A DNA stretch of 64,000 nucleotides from Novosphingobium sp. (GTDB lineage Bacteria > Pseudomonadota > Alphaproteobacteria > Sphingomonadales > Sphingomonadaceae). Both the position numbers and the translations under genes were made by a program. The first letter of the stretch is position 1; the number at the start of each line of letters is the position of its first letter. The stretch covers positions 124,001 through 188,000 of the forward strand of contig NZ_JAPZQX010000003.1 in assembly GCF_027531025.1 (NCBI RefSeq). The letters are read 5' to 3'. Of the stretch, positions 29,563 through 39,314 are shown in pieces. The notes under the pieces are model-generated. The model ran no database searches and was not told where the DNA came from. It saw only the letters and a program-made list of their open reading frames with translations.

Positions 29563-30287
29563 AGGAGCACGAGGCCTTTCGCCTGCTCGGCACGCCGCGC
29601 TTTGGCGGGATCCTGGTCGTGTCGGACCATGCCAGCAACCGTGTGCCGGACGATATCGACCTGGGCATCGATCCGGCGCTGCTGGGCCAGCACGTCGCGG
29701 TCGATCTGGGCGTGGCCGAAGTTGGCGCCGAAATGGCTCGCCAGCCCGGCACCGCCGCGTTCCAGGGCAATATCAGCCGCCTGGTCTGCGACCTGAACCG
29801 CGAGCCGCATGCTCCCGCAGTGATCCCAATTGCCAGCGATGGCCATGCCATCCCCGGCAATGCGCTGGATCATGCCGGGCATCTCGCCCGGATTGCCCGC
29901 TTCCACGAGCCCTATCACACCGCGCTGGCGACCTTGCTGGACGATGTGCCTCCGGCACTGGTCCTCTCGCTCCACAGCTTCACGCCGCAACTGGCGACCA
30001 GCGACGAGCCGCGCCCCTGGCAGGTCGGCGTCCTTTACAACGAGGATGATCGCGCCGCCCGGCTGGCGATCCCGCTGCTGGAGGCTGAGGGGCTGATCGT
30101 GGGCGATCAGCTGCCCTATTCGGGCAAGCTTCTGAACTACACGATGAACCGCCACTGCGAGGCGGAGGGTCGCCCCTACCTCGGCATCGAACTGCGCCAG
30201 GATGAAGTGGCCAGCCCGCAGCAGCAGGCAAAATGGGCCGAACTGCTCGCGCGGTTGTGTAACAGGGTTGCGCTTTCGCTGTCCTGA
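29559..30287 (+). CDS. N-formylglutamate amidohydrolase family protein
   Basis: A 242-residue member of the FGase family (HutG-like zinc amidohydrolases). The pattern [13 protein letters not shown] near the N-terminus, the VCDLNRE segment and LSLHSFTP in the middle, and GIELRQDEV at the end are characteristic. Several such genes in alphaproteobacteria are not linked to histidine degradation, and no hut gene is nearby, so the substrate is uncertain. The start is GTG 29559, overlapping the ispE stop. ilvD follows 43 bases later. Confidence 0.88.
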   Translation: MKEHEAFRLLGTPRFGGILVVSDHASNRVPDDIDLGIDPALLGQHVAVDLGVAEVGAEMARQPGTAAFQGNISRLVCDLNREPHAPAVIPIASDGHAIPGNALDHAGHLARIARFHEPYHTALATLLDDVPPALVLSLHSFTPQLATSDEPRPWQVGVLYNEDDRAARLAIPLLEAEGLIVGDQLPYSGKLLNYTMNRHCEAEGRPYLGIELRQDEVASPQQQAKWAELLARLCNRVALSLS

Positions 30288-30330
30288 AGGCAGGGCGAAT
30301 TGCGCAAAGTGCCATTCGCAAGGACCGAAA

Positions 30331-32052
30331 ATGACCACCCGCTTCGACAAGAGCCGTCTGCCCAGCCGTTATGTTTCGGTCGGGCCCGAGCGTGCGCCCC
30401 AGCGTTCCTATTATTACGCGATGGGCATGACCGAGGAAGAGATCGCCCAGCCCTTCGTGGCCGTGGTCTCGGCCGGTAACGATTCCGCGCCTTGCAACAC
30501 CGCGCTCGATTTCCAGGCGAACATCTGCCGCGATGGGGTGATCGCAGCGGGCGGCACCCCGCGCCGGTTCAACACGATTACCGTGACCGACGGGATCGCC
30601 ATGGGCCACCAGGGCATGCGCTCCTCGCTGGTCAGCCGTGAGGTGATCGCGGATTCGGTCGAGCTGTCGGTGCGCGGGCACTGCTACGACGCGATCGTCG
30701 GCTTCGCCGGTTGCGACAAGAGCCTGCCCGGGATGATGATGGCCATGCTGCGGCTGAACGTGCCGTCGATCTTCGTCTATGGCGGGTCGATCCTGCCCGG
30801 CCGCTACCAGGAACGCGACCTGACCGTGCAGGATGTGTTCGAGGTGGTGGGCCGCTATTCGGCCGGGGCCTGCCCGCTGTCGGAACTGACCGCGATCGAA
30901 AAAGCGGCCTGTCCGGGTCACGGGGCTTGTGGCGGGCAGTACACCGCCAACACCATGGCCTGCGTTGGTGAGGCCATCGGTTTGTCCCTGCCAAACAGCA
31001 ACATGGCGCCTGCTCCTTACAAATCGCGTGAGGAGGTGGCGATTGCCGCTGGCAAGCAGGTGATGAACCTGCTGGAGCGCAATCTGCGCCCGCGCACCAT
31101 CTGCACCCGCGCCGCTTTCGAAAATGCCGCGCGGGTTGTCGCGGCCACGGGCGGGTCAACCAATGCCGCGCTGCACCTGCCGGCCATGGCCAGCGAATGC
31201 GGGATCGATTTCGACCTGTTCGACGTGGCCGAGATCTTCAAGTCGACGCCTTACATCGCCGATCTCAAGCCCGGCGGGCAGTATGTCGCCAAGGACATGT
31301 ACGAGGCCGGCGGGGTCTACATGGTGATGAAGACGCTGCTTGACGGCGGCTTCCTCGATCCCGAGCCAATCACGGTGACCGGCAAGACCCTGGGCGAGAA
31401 CATCGAGGAGATCACCTGGAACCCGGACCAGAAGGTGATCTACGACGTGAAGAGCCCGCTGATGCCGACTGGCGGCGTGGTTGGCCTGCGCGGCTCGCTG
31501 GCGCCCGACGGGGCGATCGTGAAGGTGGCCGGCATGGCGCGGCTGCAGTTCCGCGGCCCGGCCCAGGTCTTCGAATGCGAGGAGGACGCCTTTGCCGCGG
31601 TCGAAGCCAAGGCGATCCGCGAAGGCAGCGTGATCGTGATCCGCAACGAAGGGCCCAAGGGCGGCCCCGGCATGCGCGAGATGCTGGCGACCACCGCCGC
31701 GCTTTATGGCCAGGGCATGGGCGAGAAGGTGGCGCTGATCACCGACGGGCGCTTTTCGGGTGCGACGCGCGGCTTCTGCATCGGCCATGTCGGCCCGGAA
31801 GCCGCCGATTGCGGACCGATCGCGCTGGTTCGCGATGGCGACATGATCGCCATCGACGCCGAAGCCGGGACTATCGAGTTGGAAGTGGACGAGGCGGAAC
31901 TGGCCGAGCGCCGCAAGGGCTGGCAGCCGCGCGGGCACGATTACAACGCCGGGGCGCTGTGGCGCTATGCACAGATCGTCGGCCCGGCCTATAAGGGGGC
32001 GGTAACGCACCCGGGGGCCAAGGCCGAGACCCATGTCTACGCGGACATCTAG
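30331..32052 (+). CDS. ilvD: Dihydroxy-acid dehydratase
   Basis: A 573-residue IlvD/Edd enzyme catalysing the third common step of branched-chain amino acid synthesis. Cluster ligands of the 2Fe-2S type are Cys55 (SAPCNTA), Cys128 ([12 protein letters not shown]) and Cys200 ([13 protein letters not shown]). The C-terminal [15 protein letters not shown] motif is complete. At 573 residues it is the shorter variant compared with the 616-residue E. coli form. AAGGA lies about six bases before ATG 30331. It overlaps a small lipoprotein gene by 20 bases. Confidence 0.96.
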   Translation: MTTRFDKSRLPSRYVSVGPERAPQRSYYYAMGMTEEEIAQPFVAVVSAGNDSAPCNTALDFQANICRDGVIAAGGTPRRFNTITVTDGIAMGHQGMRSSLVSREVIADSVELSVRGHCYDAIVGFAGCDKSLPGMMMAMLRLNVPSIFVYGGSILPGRYQERDLTVQDVFEVVGRYSAGACPLSELTAIEKAACPGHGACGGQYTANTMACVGEAIGLSLPNSNMAPAPYKSREEVAIAAGKQVMNLLERNLRPRTICTRAAFENAARVVAATGGSTNAALHLPAMASECGIDFDLFDVAEIFKSTPYIADLKPGGQYVAKDMYEAGGVYMVMKTLLDGGFLDPEPITVTGKTLGENIEEITWNPDQKVIYDVKSPLMPTGGVVGLRGSLAPDGAIVKVAGMARLQFRGPAQVFECEEDAFAAVEAKAIREGSVIVIRNEGPKGGPGMREMLATTAALYGQGMGEKVALITDGRFSGATRGFCIGHVGPEAADCGPIALVRDGDMIAIDAEAGTIELEVDEAELAERRKGWQPRGHDYNAGALWRYAQIVGPAYKGAVTHPGAKAETHVYADI

Positions 32053-32413
32053 CCTGATCCTGCTGCCGCTGCTCGCCGCTTGCGGCGGGGGCGTAGCCAA
32101 GCCGCCGGAAGTGGCGGAGCAGGTCTGGTGTTCGCTCGGCGGATCGGCGCATTTCGCGCAGGAATGCGGGCTTGAGCGGGTGAGTGAGGAGGGCCGTGCG
32201 GCCTTTGTCCTGCGCCACCCCGATGGCAAGTTCCGGCGGCTGGTCGCGAGTGCCGATGGGCAGCAGCTACTGGCCGCCGACGGGGCAGACCAGAGCCAGT
32301 CGGCGCGCAAGTCCGGGCCGGAGGGTGAGCGCTGGGAAGTGATCCTGGGCGATGATCGTTACGTGGTCCCTGTACAGGCACCAAACGGGCACACCGATGT
32401 ACCACAACAGTAA
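32033..32413 (+). CDS. Small predicted lipoprotein
   Basis: A 126-residue protein with a short signal peptide and lipobox LLAAC (lipidated Cys about residue 17), followed by a small mixed domain with two further cysteines ([15 protein letters not shown]) that could form a disulfide. The [18 protein letters not shown] stretch suggests a beta-hairpin. I do not recognise a family. It overlaps the 3' end of ilvD and the 5' end of nnr, so its expression is coupled to both. The location is probably the outer-membrane inner leaflet. Confidence 0.75.
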   Translation: MSTRTSSLILLPLLAACGGGVAKPPEVAEQVWCSLGGSAHFAQECGLERVSEEGRAAFVLRHPDGKFRRLVASADGQQLLAADGADQSQSARKSGPEGERWEVILGDDRYVVPVQAPNGHTDVPQQ

Positions 32414-33794
32414 CCAGGTGCTCACCGCCGCGCAGATGCGCTATGCTGAAGGCGCACTGGTCGCCGCGGGCACTTCGGTTGATGAACTGATGCAGCGGGC
32501 CGGGCGCGGCGCGGCCGAATGGGTCTGGCGCATTTCGGGCGGCAGACCCGTCACCGTGCTGTGCGGCCCCGGCAACAATGGCGGCGACGGCTATGTGATT
32601 GCCGAGGCGATCCGCGAGCGGGGCGGGGCGGTGAGCGTGATCGCCGCGAACAAGCCGAAGACCGCCGCCGCGCAAGTCGCCCGCCAGCTTTACCAGGGCG
32701 CGGTGCTGGGCCGGGATGCCGAGCCCATTGGCGAAGTGCTGGTCGATTGCCTGTTCGGCACCGGCCTCGCCCGCCCGCTCGAAGCCGATGACCTGGCGCT
32801 GCTGTGCCGTCTTGCCGCCAGCCACCCGCGCCGAGTGGCGGTCGACCTGCCGAGCGGTGTCGATGCCGACAATGGCATGCTGCTCAGCACCGGCCTGCCC
32901 GACTGGCACCTGACCCTGGCGCTGGGGGCGTGGAAGCCCGCGCACTTCCTGCTACCTGCAGCGGCCATGATGGGCGAACTGCGGCTGGTCGGGATCGGGG
33001 TGGCGCGCGCGGAGGCGGCCGCCAGCGTGATTGCCCGCCCGGTCCTCGCCGCGCCTGCGCCCAGCGCCCACAAATACACCCGCGGCCTGCTGGGCGTGGT
33101 GACCGGGGCCATGCCGGGCGCGGCGCTGCTGGCGGCGCGCGCGGCGCAGGGGGCGGGGGCCGGTTACGTCAAGCTGCTGGGCGAGGCGGCGGCCGCGCCG
33201 CCCGACCTGGTCGTCGATCGCGCGCCCTTGGCCAATGTGTTGACCGACAGCCGCTATGCCGCGCTGCTGGTCGGGCCGGGGCTGGGCCGCGATGCCACGG
33301 CGCGCGAGCGGCTGGCGATTGCCCTGTCCGAACCGATCCCGGCCGTGCTCGATGCCGATGCGCTGGTCCTGCTGGGGGCGCGGCAACTGGCCGAGCGCAG
33401 CGCGCCGTTGATCGCCACGCCGCACGATGGCGAACTGTTCGCGCTGGAACGCGCCTTTGGCCTTGATGGGGCAGGCAGCAAGGTCCAGCGGGCCGAGGCG
33501 CTGGCGCGGGCCAGCGGCATGGTGATCGTGGCCAAGGGGGCCGATACGCTGGTTGCCGGGCCCGATGGCGCGCTGGCCTTTGCCCCGCGCGCATCGAGTT
33601 GGCTGTCGATCGCCGGGACGGGCGATGTGCTGGCCGGGGCCATCGCCAGCCGCCTCGCTTGCGGGGTGGAGGCCTTCACCGCCGCTTGCGAAGGCGTCTG
33701 GCTCCACGGCGAGGCGGCGCGGCGCACCCAGGCGCCCTTTGCCGCCGGGCAGCTTGCGGAGCACGTGGCAAGCGCCTACGCCGCCTGCCTGTGA
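32397..33794 (+). CDS. nnr: Bifunctional NAD(P)H-hydrate epimerase/dehydratase
   Basis: A 465-residue metabolite-repair enzyme. The N-terminal YjeF epimerase domain carries GPGNNGGDGYVIAEAI at about residues 57-72 and VDLPSGVDAD. The C-terminal ADP-dependent dehydratase domain (from about residue 220) carries KYTRGLLGVVTG, ATPHDGE and SIAGTGDVLAGAI. Together they restore hydrated NADH and NADPH. ATG 32397 is chosen for its match to the usual start (LTAAQMRYAE). It overlaps the methyltransferase gene as GTGA. Confidence 0.94.
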   Translation: MYHNSNQVLTAAQMRYAEGALVAAGTSVDELMQRAGRGAAEWVWRISGGRPVTVLCGPGNNGGDGYVIAEAIRERGGAVSVIAANKPKTAAAQVARQLYQGAVLGRDAEPIGEVLVDCLFGTGLARPLEADDLALLCRLAASHPRRVAVDLPSGVDADNGMLLSTGLPDWHLTLALGAWKPAHFLLPAAAMMGELRLVGIGVARAEAAASVIARPVLAAPAPSAHKYTRGLLGVVTGAMPGAALLAARAAQGAGAGYVKLLGEAAAAPPDLVVDRAPLANVLTDSRYAALLVGPGLGRDATARERLAIALSEPIPAVLDADALVLLGARQLAERSAPLIATPHDGELFALERAFGLDGAGSKVQRAEALARASGMVIVAKGADTLVAGPDGALAFAPRASSWLSIAGTGDVLAGAIASRLACGVEAFTAACEGVWLHGEAARRTQAPFAAGQLAEHVASAYAACL

Positions 33795-35044
33795 CCGAAC
33801 CCGCCGAAGAAATCATCCGCATCGCCGCCAAGGGCGATGGTGTTACCGCCTCGGGCCGCTTTGCCTGGGGCACGGCGCCGGGCGACCTGCTCCATGCCGA
33901 TGGCAGCGTGGAGCGCGGGCCGCACCATGTCGATCCGCCCTGCCGCCACTTCGGCCGCTGCGGCGGATGCCAGCTGCAACAGCTCGATGAGGCGAGCCTG
34001 GCCGATTTTGTCGAGGCGCGGGTCAGCAATGCTTCCTCAGCGCAGGAACTGGGCGCCGAGCATATTACCCCGCCGCACCTTTCCCCGCTCGCCAGCCGCC
34101 GCCGCGCGTCCTTGCGCGCCGAAAGCAGCCAGGGGCGGGTGGTGATCGGCTATCGCGAGGCGAGGTCGCACCGGCTGGTCGAACTCAGCGAATGCCCGGT
34201 GCTGCGACCCGAAATCGTCGAGATCCTGCCCGCCTTGCGCAAGCTGCTGATCAAGCTCGGGCAGGGGCAGGTTGCCCCCAAGGCCAAGGGCAAGCCGGGC
34301 AAGCATGCCCATGCGAAACTCGCCGCCGATCTCGAGCTGACCGTCACCGACCAGGGGCTGGACCTCGGCATCAAGGGCCTTGCCGCCGAGGGGCTGGCGC
34401 TGACCGAGCTGCTGCTCGATTTCGCCCGCGATCATGCCCTGGCGCGGTTGACGCTGGATGCGGGCTATGGCCCCGATACGGTGTGGGAGCCGGAGCCGGT
34501 TACCGTCACCCTGTCGGGCGTCGCCGTGCCGTTCCCGCCCGGCGCCTTCCTGCAGGCGACGGTGGACGGCGAAGCGGCGCTGGTGGCGGCGGCGCGCGAG
34601 TGGCTGGCGGGCAGCGCCACCGTGCTCGACCTGTTTTCCGGCCTTGGCACTTTCGCCTTCGCGCTGGCCGGGCCGGAAACCAAGGTCCTGGCGGCCGAGG
34701 CCGAACGCGCCGCGCACCACGCCTGCAAGGCCGCGGCGGGCCGCAGCGGCCTGCCGGTCCACGCGCTGCACCGCGACCTGTTCCGCAACCCGCTGTTGCC
34801 CGACGAGCTGAACCGCTTTGCCGCCGTCCTGCTCGATCCCCCGCGCGCCGGGGCGCGGGAACAGGTCGAGCGGATCGCCGACAGCACCGTGGACCGTGTG
34901 GTCTATATCAGCTGCAACCCGGCCAGCTGGGCCAAGGACGCGGCCATGCTGGTCGACGCGGGATTCGTGCTAAAGGAACTGCGCCCGGTCGGACAATTCC
35001 GCTGGTCAACGCATGTCGAACTCGCCAGTCTGTTTCTGCGCTAG
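33791..35044 (+). CDS. TrmA/RlmD-type RNA m5U methyltransferase
   Basis: A 417-residue class I SAM-dependent RNA methyltransferase. 4Fe-4S ligands are Cys51, Cys57 and Cys60 in CRHFGRCGGC with a fourth in SECPVL. The SAM motif is VLDLFSGLGTFAFAL, DPPRAG is the DPP motif and the catalytic Cys is in VYISCNPASWAKD. Homologues methylate uracil in 23S rRNA (RlmC/RlmD) or tRNA; the exact target cannot be assigned. The start is GTG 33791, overlapping the nnr stop. The TRAM domain typical of RlmD is short or missing. Confidence 0.92.
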   Translation: MTEPAEEIIRIAAKGDGVTASGRFAWGTAPGDLLHADGSVERGPHHVDPPCRHFGRCGGCQLQQLDEASLADFVEARVSNASSAQELGAEHITPPHLSPLASRRRASLRAESSQGRVVIGYREARSHRLVELSECPVLRPEIVEILPALRKLLIKLGQGQVAPKAKGKPGKHAHAKLAADLELTVTDQGLDLGIKGLAAEGLALTELLLDFARDHALARLTLDAGYGPDTVWEPEPVTVTLSGVAVPFPPGAFLQATVDGEAALVAAAREWLAGSATVLDLFSGLGTFAFALAGPETKVLAAEAERAAHHACKAAAGRSGLPVHALHRDLFRNPLLPDELNRFAAVLLDPPRAGAREQVERIADSTVDRVVYISCNPASWAKDAAMLVDAGFVLKELRPVGQFRWSTHVELASLFLR

Positions 35045-35071
35045 CGGCGCGGGGGAGGCGGGGAGCAGGCG

Positions 35072-35509
35072 ATGAGCGAAGACCACTGGAGCGACCGGCT
35101 GATGCTGCCCGCGCTGGTGCTCGCCTGGTGGGGCGTGCTGTTTCCCGTGCTCGCCCTGATCTGGCCCGCTGCCACCGCGCCTTATCTCCGGACCACCGAC
35201 TGGCTGGTCGGCGGGTTTGCGGCGCTGCTGGCACTGGTGACCGTGGTGGAACTGGCGCTGGTGCGACGGGTGCCCGATTACGAAGCGCGCCTCGCCCGCA
35301 AGCGCAAGGAATGGAGTTTCGGGCAACAGTTCCTGTCCGGCGACCTGGCCGAGCCGCGCCTGCTGCTGGTCAATCGCGCGGCCATGGCCGGGCTGGTGGT
35401 GCTGACGCTGTTCTTCGACGAAGCGAAGAGCCTGCCGCTCTTCGCCAGCTTTGCCATTTCGACGCTGATGATGATGCTGGACCTGAAGAACCGCTTCCTC
35501 GCGGATTGA
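35072..35509 (+). CDS. Hypothetical four-helix membrane protein
   Basis: A 145-residue protein with hydrophobic segments at about residues 11-33, 46-64, 98-112 and 118-134, and a charged cytoplasmic loop (RRVPDYEARLARKRKEW) in the middle. No family was recognised. It begins 27 bases after the methyltransferase gene and may be the last gene of the ispE-to-methyltransferase string. The gene-free region starts after it. Confidence 0.75.
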   Translation: MSEDHWSDRLMLPALVLAWWGVLFPVLALIWPAATAPYLRTTDWLVGGFAALLALVTVVELALVRRVPDYEARLARKRKEWSFGQQFLSGDLAEPRLLLVNRAAMAGLVVLTLFFDEAKSLPLFASFAISTLMMMLDLKNRFLAD

Positions 35510-35540
35510 GGACGGCACCGCGCAAAACCAAGCAAGGCGG

Positions 35541-35577
35541 GCCAAAAGCAAATGGGGCCGGTGTTGCCACCAGCCCC
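35541..35577 (-). terminator. Minus-strand intrinsic terminator with no clear gene upstream
   Basis: A 10-bp stem with one mismatch (35554-35563 with 35568-35577, loop TTGC). On the minus strand it is followed by ATTTGCTTTT, a proper U-rich tail. On the plus strand there is no T-tract. It therefore ends a minus-strand transcript that comes from the gene-free region or from argG. Confidence 0.6.
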
Positions 35578-36216
35578 ACGCTACGCCGTTCTACTTTCCG
35601 GACCAGTTTGGGCGATCGCCTTTCCCGGGGTCGTCCTGGACAGCTGAGCCGCGGTGATGCGTTATCGACCACCTCGCGTGCCATCGCACCGTGAGTGCTC
35701 TTGCATCGTGATGCTCGTCGCATCGGGCCTGGGTCCGCTGGGCCGAAACCCTGCATTCCCCACTGTCTCGCACATTCCGGTGGCTCGTGAGAGCCGGCGT
35801 TCCTTGTCCGGTTCGCTTCCGGCGTCCGGTTCCGTCAGGCGGCGGTTCTGGCGTTTCTCGGCAAGCCGATCGTGCCTTCCCCGTGCCGCCTGGCGGTTCC
35901 GTGACCGCTGCCCGACCTGTCGTTTCCGGCTTTCCTTCTGCCTGGCCGAAGCCCGGCTTTCTGTCTGCCGTCCCGACTGCCTGGAGCAGTCTTCCCGACC
36001 GCGCGCCGCTCGCTGCATCTGCGGTTCGCGTGAGCCGCTCCGAAGAGCTTTTCCCGCGTGTTTTCCGACACTGCTGCGGGCATCGCTGCCAGCATCTGAA
36101 GGTTGCGTTTTCCCCTTTCCTTTCAGCGGTTTCCCGCTGGAAGTTCCGGTTCGGTCTAGCCTTCCGACACCTGAAAGCTGCGCCTCAATACCGAGTCGCG
36201 CAAGCAGAAAATGACT

Positions 36217-36273
36217 CACTTATCCACAGATGCCCGCTTTGGCCGTGGATAAGTGGTCTGGTGCTGTGGACAG
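36217..36273. promoter_or_regulatory. Cluster of DnaA-box-like sites
   Basis: TTATCCACA at 36220-36228 is a perfect consensus DnaA box. CGTGGATAA at 36244-36252 is an inverted near-consensus box (TTATCCACG), and TGTGGACAG at 36265-36273 is an inverted weaker one. The first two form an 11-bp perfect inverted repeat (CACTTATCCAC, 36217-36227, with 36245-36255). The sites lie 30-90 bases beyond the argG stop. Confidence 0.5.
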
Positions 36274-36305
36274 AATCAATTCGCACCGTCATTTGGCGCG
36301 GTTTT

Positions 36306-37520
36306 TTACCGATCCCGCTGGGCCAAGAGGCGCAACCGGAGCGCGTTGAGCTTGATGAAGCCCGCCGCGTCCTTCTGGTCATAGGCGCCGGCATCATCCT
36401 CGAAGGTGACGTGGCGTTCGCTGTAAAGCGAGTTGGAGCTCTTGCGGCCCACCACGCTGGCATTGCCCTTGTAGAGCTTCAGCCGCACCGTGCCCGAAAC
36501 CTTGGCCTGGCTGTGGTCGATCGCCGCCTGCAGCATCTCGCGCTCAGGCGCGAACCAGAAGCCATTGTAGATCAGCTCGGCATACTTCGGCATCAGCTCG
36601 TCCTTGAGGTGCGCGGCACCCCGATCGAGCGTGATCGATTCGATCCCGCGGTGGGCGCGGGCATAGATCTCGCCGCCCGGGGTCTCGTACATGCCGCGGC
36701 TCTTCATGCCGACGAAGCGGTTCTCGACCAGGTCGAGCCGGCCGATGCCGTGCTTGCGGCCAAGATCGTTGAGCGCGGCCAGCAGCGTGGCGGGCGACAT
36801 CGCCTGCCCATTCAGCGCCACGCCATCGCCGCGTTCGAAATCGATGGTGATGTATTCGGGCGCGTCGGGCGCGTCCTCCGGGTTGACCGTGCGCGAATAG
36901 ACATAGTCCGGGATTTCTTCCCACGGATCTTCCAGCACCTTGCCCTCGGACGAGGTGTGGAGGAGGTTGGCGTCGGTCGAGAACGGGCTTTCGCCGCGCT
37001 TGTCCTTGGGCACCGGGATCTGGTGCGCTTCGGCCCAGGCGATCAGCGCGGTGCGGCTGGTCAGGTCCCATTCGCGCCAGGGGGCGATCACCTTGATCGA
37101 GGGTTCCAGCGCATAGGCCGACAGTTCGAACCGGACCTGGTCATTGCCCTTGCCGGTCGCGCCGTGGGCCACGGCATCGGCACCGGTTTCGCGCGCGATC
37201 TCGATCAGGCGCTTGGAAATGAGCGGGCGAGCGATCGAGGTGCCCAGCAGGTAATCGCCTTCGTAGCGGGCATTGGCGCGCATCATCGGGAAGACGAAAT
37301 CGCGCACGAATTCCTCGCGCAGGTCATCGATGTAGATGTGGTGATCGGGCACGCCCATCAGCTTGGCCTTGGCACGGGCCGGTTCCAGCTCCTCGCCCTG
37401 GCCCAGGTCGGCGGTGAAAGTCACCACTTCGCAGCCATAGGTCACCTGCAGCCACTTCAGGATCACCGAGGTATCGAGGCCGCCCGAATAGGCGAGGACT
37501 ACACGCTTGATGTCGCTCAT
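36306..37520 (-). CDS. argG: Argininosuccinate synthase
   Basis: A 404-residue ATP-dependent ligase joining citrulline and aspartate in arginine synthesis. The PP-loop is AYSGGLDTS (residues 9-17) and the aspartate/citrulline-binding region KGNDQVRFE is at about 125-133. Length is typical of the type I family. ATG 37520 gives the usual [16 protein letters not shown] start. It is alone, with a DUF1801 gene divergent 73 bases away; downstream lies the gene-free region. Confidence 0.96.
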   Translation of the reverse strand: MSDIKRVVLAYSGGLDTSVILKWLQVTYGCEVVTFTADLGQGEELEPARAKAKLMGVPDHHIYIDDLREEFVRDFVFPMMRANARYEGDYLLGTSIARPLISKRLIEIARETGADAVAHGATGKGNDQVRFELSAYALEPSIKVIAPWREWDLTSRTALIAWAEAHQIPVPKDKRGESPFSTDANLLHTSSEGKVLEDPWEEIPDYVYSRTVNPEDAPDAPEYITIDFERGDGVALNGQAMSPATLLAALNDLGRKHGIGRLDLVENRFVGMKSRGMYETPGGEIYARAHRGIESITLDRGAAHLKDELMPKYAELIYNGFWFAPEREMLQAAIDHSQAKVSGTVRLKLYKGNASVVGRKSSNSLYSERHVTFEDDAGAYDQKDAAGFIKLNALRLRLLAQRDR

Positions 37521-37593
37521 GGCTGGAATTCCGCTGGTCTGCTGATAGGATTCGCCCCGGCCCCTAAGCCAAGGGGGGCGGGAGGGCAAGCCG

Positions 37594-38046
37594 ATGGCCA
37601 AGGCAGAACTCAAGACCAAGCCGACTACGGCCAGCGTGGCTGACTTCATCGCCGCCGTGCCGGATGCCCGGCGGCGCGAGGCGGCGGCGGTTATCGATGC
37701 GCTGCATCGCCGGGTCACCGGGCATGAGCCGCAGCTGTGGGGTCCTTCGATCATCGGCTATGGCAGCTACAGCTATCGCTATGACAGCGGCCGGGAGGGG
37801 ACCATGTGCCGCGCCGGGTTCTCACCCCGCAAGGCGGCGATGACGGTCTACCTGATGGGCAATTACTGCAATCACCAGGCCGAGGCCGACGCCCTGTTCG
37901 CGCGCCTTGGCAAGCACAAGACCGGCAAGAGTTGCCTCTACATCACCAAGCTGGCCGACGTGGACCTGGCCGTGCTGGAGGCGCTGGTGGCCTTGAGCTG
38001 GCAGGCCATGAACGAGGCCTGGCCCGACCAGGCGTCAGGCGGATAA
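37594..38046 (+). CDS. DUF1801 (YdhG-like) protein
   Basis: A 150-residue protein of the DUF1801 family, with the characteristic [15 protein letters not shown] and [11 protein letters not shown] segments and a C-terminal [14 protein letters not shown] helix. Function is unknown; some relatives are annotated as frataxin-like or iron chaperones. It is divergent from argG and its 3' end overlaps the convergent methyltransferase gene by 12 bases. Confidence 0.85.
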   Translation: MAKAELKTKPTTASVADFIAAVPDARRREAAAVIDALHRRVTGHEPQLWGPSIIGYGSYSYRYDSGREGTMCRAGFSPRKAAMTVYLMGNYCNHQAEADALFARLGKHKTGKSCLYITKLADVDLAVLEALVALSWQAMNEAWPDQASGG

Positions 38047-39270
38047 CTTCGCCTCGGCCGCGACCAGCCGGGCGGCCTCGCGCTCGATCCAGTCGCGGGT
38101 CATCGGCAGGGCATCGCGCCGCCGGGTGCTCAGGAACTGGAAGTTGACCAGCTGGCCGTGGCGGAAGCCCTGTTCGGCCCCGGCGAGGTAGAACTGCCAC
38201 ATCCGGAAGAAGCGGGCGTCAAAAAGCTCGACGATCTCCTCGCGGTTCGCCGTGGTGCGGCGGTACCATTCGGCCAGGGTGTGGGCATAGTGATAGCGCA
38301 TCACTTCAAGGTCGGCGATTTCCCAGCCGGTGTTCTCAAGCGATGCGGCCATCTGGCTGATCTTGGGCAGGTAGTGGCCGGGGAAGATGTATTTGCGGTT
38401 CCACTTGTCGGTCCCGCCGTTGCCTTTCAGCCGCCCGATCGTGTGGGTCAGCATCACCCCGTCGGGCTTGAGCAGGTCGAAGCACTTGGCGAAGTATTCG
38501 TCGTAATTGCGCAGGCCGACATGTTCGAACATGCCGACGCTGGCGACCCGGTCGAAGGTGTCGGTCACGTCGCGATAGTCGATCAGCTGGAACTTGACCT
38601 TGTCCGCCACCCCGGCCGCAGCGGCGCGTTCCTGGGCAAACTGAACCTGGTCCGGCGCAAGGCTGACGCCCAGCACCTCGCAGCCATAGTGCCGGTTCAG
38701 GAACAGCGCGAAGCCGCCCCAGCCGGAACCGATGTCCAGGACCCGCTGGCCGGGTCCGATCCTGAGCTTGGCCGCGATCAGCGCCTTCTTCTCGATCTGG
38801 GCCTGTTCCAGCGTCCCATTCGGGTCACGCCACAGGGCCATGGTATATTGCCGGTCGGCATCGAGGAACAGCTCATAGAACCGGCGGTTCAGGTCATAGT
38901 GGTGCTCGACGTTCTGGCGGGCGCGGGCGCGGTAATTGTTCTGGTCAAGGACCGAACCGATCCGGTCAGCCAGGCGGCGCAGCGGGCTCGCGGCACGCAC
39001 CGCGCCGCCATCGCCCTGGCTCATCACGAACAGGATGAAATCGCGCACGTCGTGCGGTGGTTCGATCACCAGCCGCCCGTCCATATAGGCCTCACCCGTG
39101 CCGATCCGGGGATCGCGGGCGATGTGCCAGGCGGCCTTGCTGTCGGTCAGGCGGATGCGCAGGGGACTGCTGGCCGGATCGCCAAAGCGGTACTCCCGGC
39201 CATCATGGTCGGTGACGATCAGCTGACCCCTGCGGATCAGCCTGCCGAGCATTTTGCCGAGCAGCCACAT
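38035..39270 (-). CDS. Cyclopropane-fatty-acyl-phospholipid synthase family methyltransferase
   Basis: A 411-residue SAM-dependent enzyme of the CFA synthase family (mycolic acid cyclopropane synthase fold). The N-terminal lipid-binding domain precedes NVEHHYDLNRRFYELFLD, the SAM motif VLDIGSGWGGFALFLNRHYG and FEHVGLRNYDEYF. Family members add a methylene or methyl group to unsaturated membrane lipids; the precise product is unknown. It converges on the DUF1801 gene with a 12-base overlap. Confidence 0.93.
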   Translation of the reverse strand: MWLLGKMLGRLIRRGQLIVTDHDGREYRFGDPASSPLRIRLTDSKAAWHIARDPRIGTGEAYMDGRLVIEPPHDVRDFILFVMSQGDGGAVRAASPLRRLADRIGSVLDQNNYRARARQNVEHHYDLNRRFYELFLDADRQYTMALWRDPNGTLEQAQIEKKALIAAKLRIGPGQRVLDIGSGWGGFALFLNRHYGCEVLGVSLAPDQVQFAQERAAAAGVADKVKFQLIDYRDVTDTFDRVASVGMFEHVGLRNYDEYFAKCFDLLKPDGVMLTHTIGRLKGNGGTDKWNRKYIFPGHYLPKISQMAASLENTGWEIADLEVMRYHYAHTLAEWYRRTTANREEIVELFDARFFRMWQFYLAGAEQGFRHGQLVNFQFLSTRRRDALPMTRDWIEREAARLVAAEAKLSA

Positions 39271-39314
39271 GGGGCAGGAACCTATCGCACCTGCCCATCA
39301 GCGCAACCACGTAT

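Larger units (their letters stand above)
35510..36305. other. 796-bp region without a convincing gene
   Basis: The plus strand is pyrimidine-rich and the minus strand correspondingly purine-rich, with many TTCCGG-like words and weaker GC bias than the flanks. A minus-strand open frame (35662-36219) would give a 185-residue, Arg/Ser-rich protein without a fold-like hydrophobic pattern and with codon use unlike neighbours; I do not accept it as a gene. An intrinsic terminator pointing along the minus strand sits at 35541-35577 and DnaA-box-like sites at 36217-36273. A minus-strand noncoding or argG-readthrough transcript is possible. Confidence 0.6.

Noticed and set aside
35662..36219. 185-residue minus-strand frame in the gene-free region.
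   Set aside because: Arg/Ser-rich, no hydrophobic core, codon use unlike neighbours. Kept only as part of the region description.
36217..36273. Chromosomal replication origin.
   Set aside because: Only three boxes, no clear AT-rich unwinding stretch, and none of dnaA, hemE, maf, parA or parB nearby.
35510..36305. RNase P RNA, tmRNA or SRP RNA gene.
   Set aside because: The conserved GAGGAAAGTCC-type RNase P motif, a tmRNA tag frame and the GGAAGGAAGCAGC-type SRP motif were looked for on both strands and not seen.
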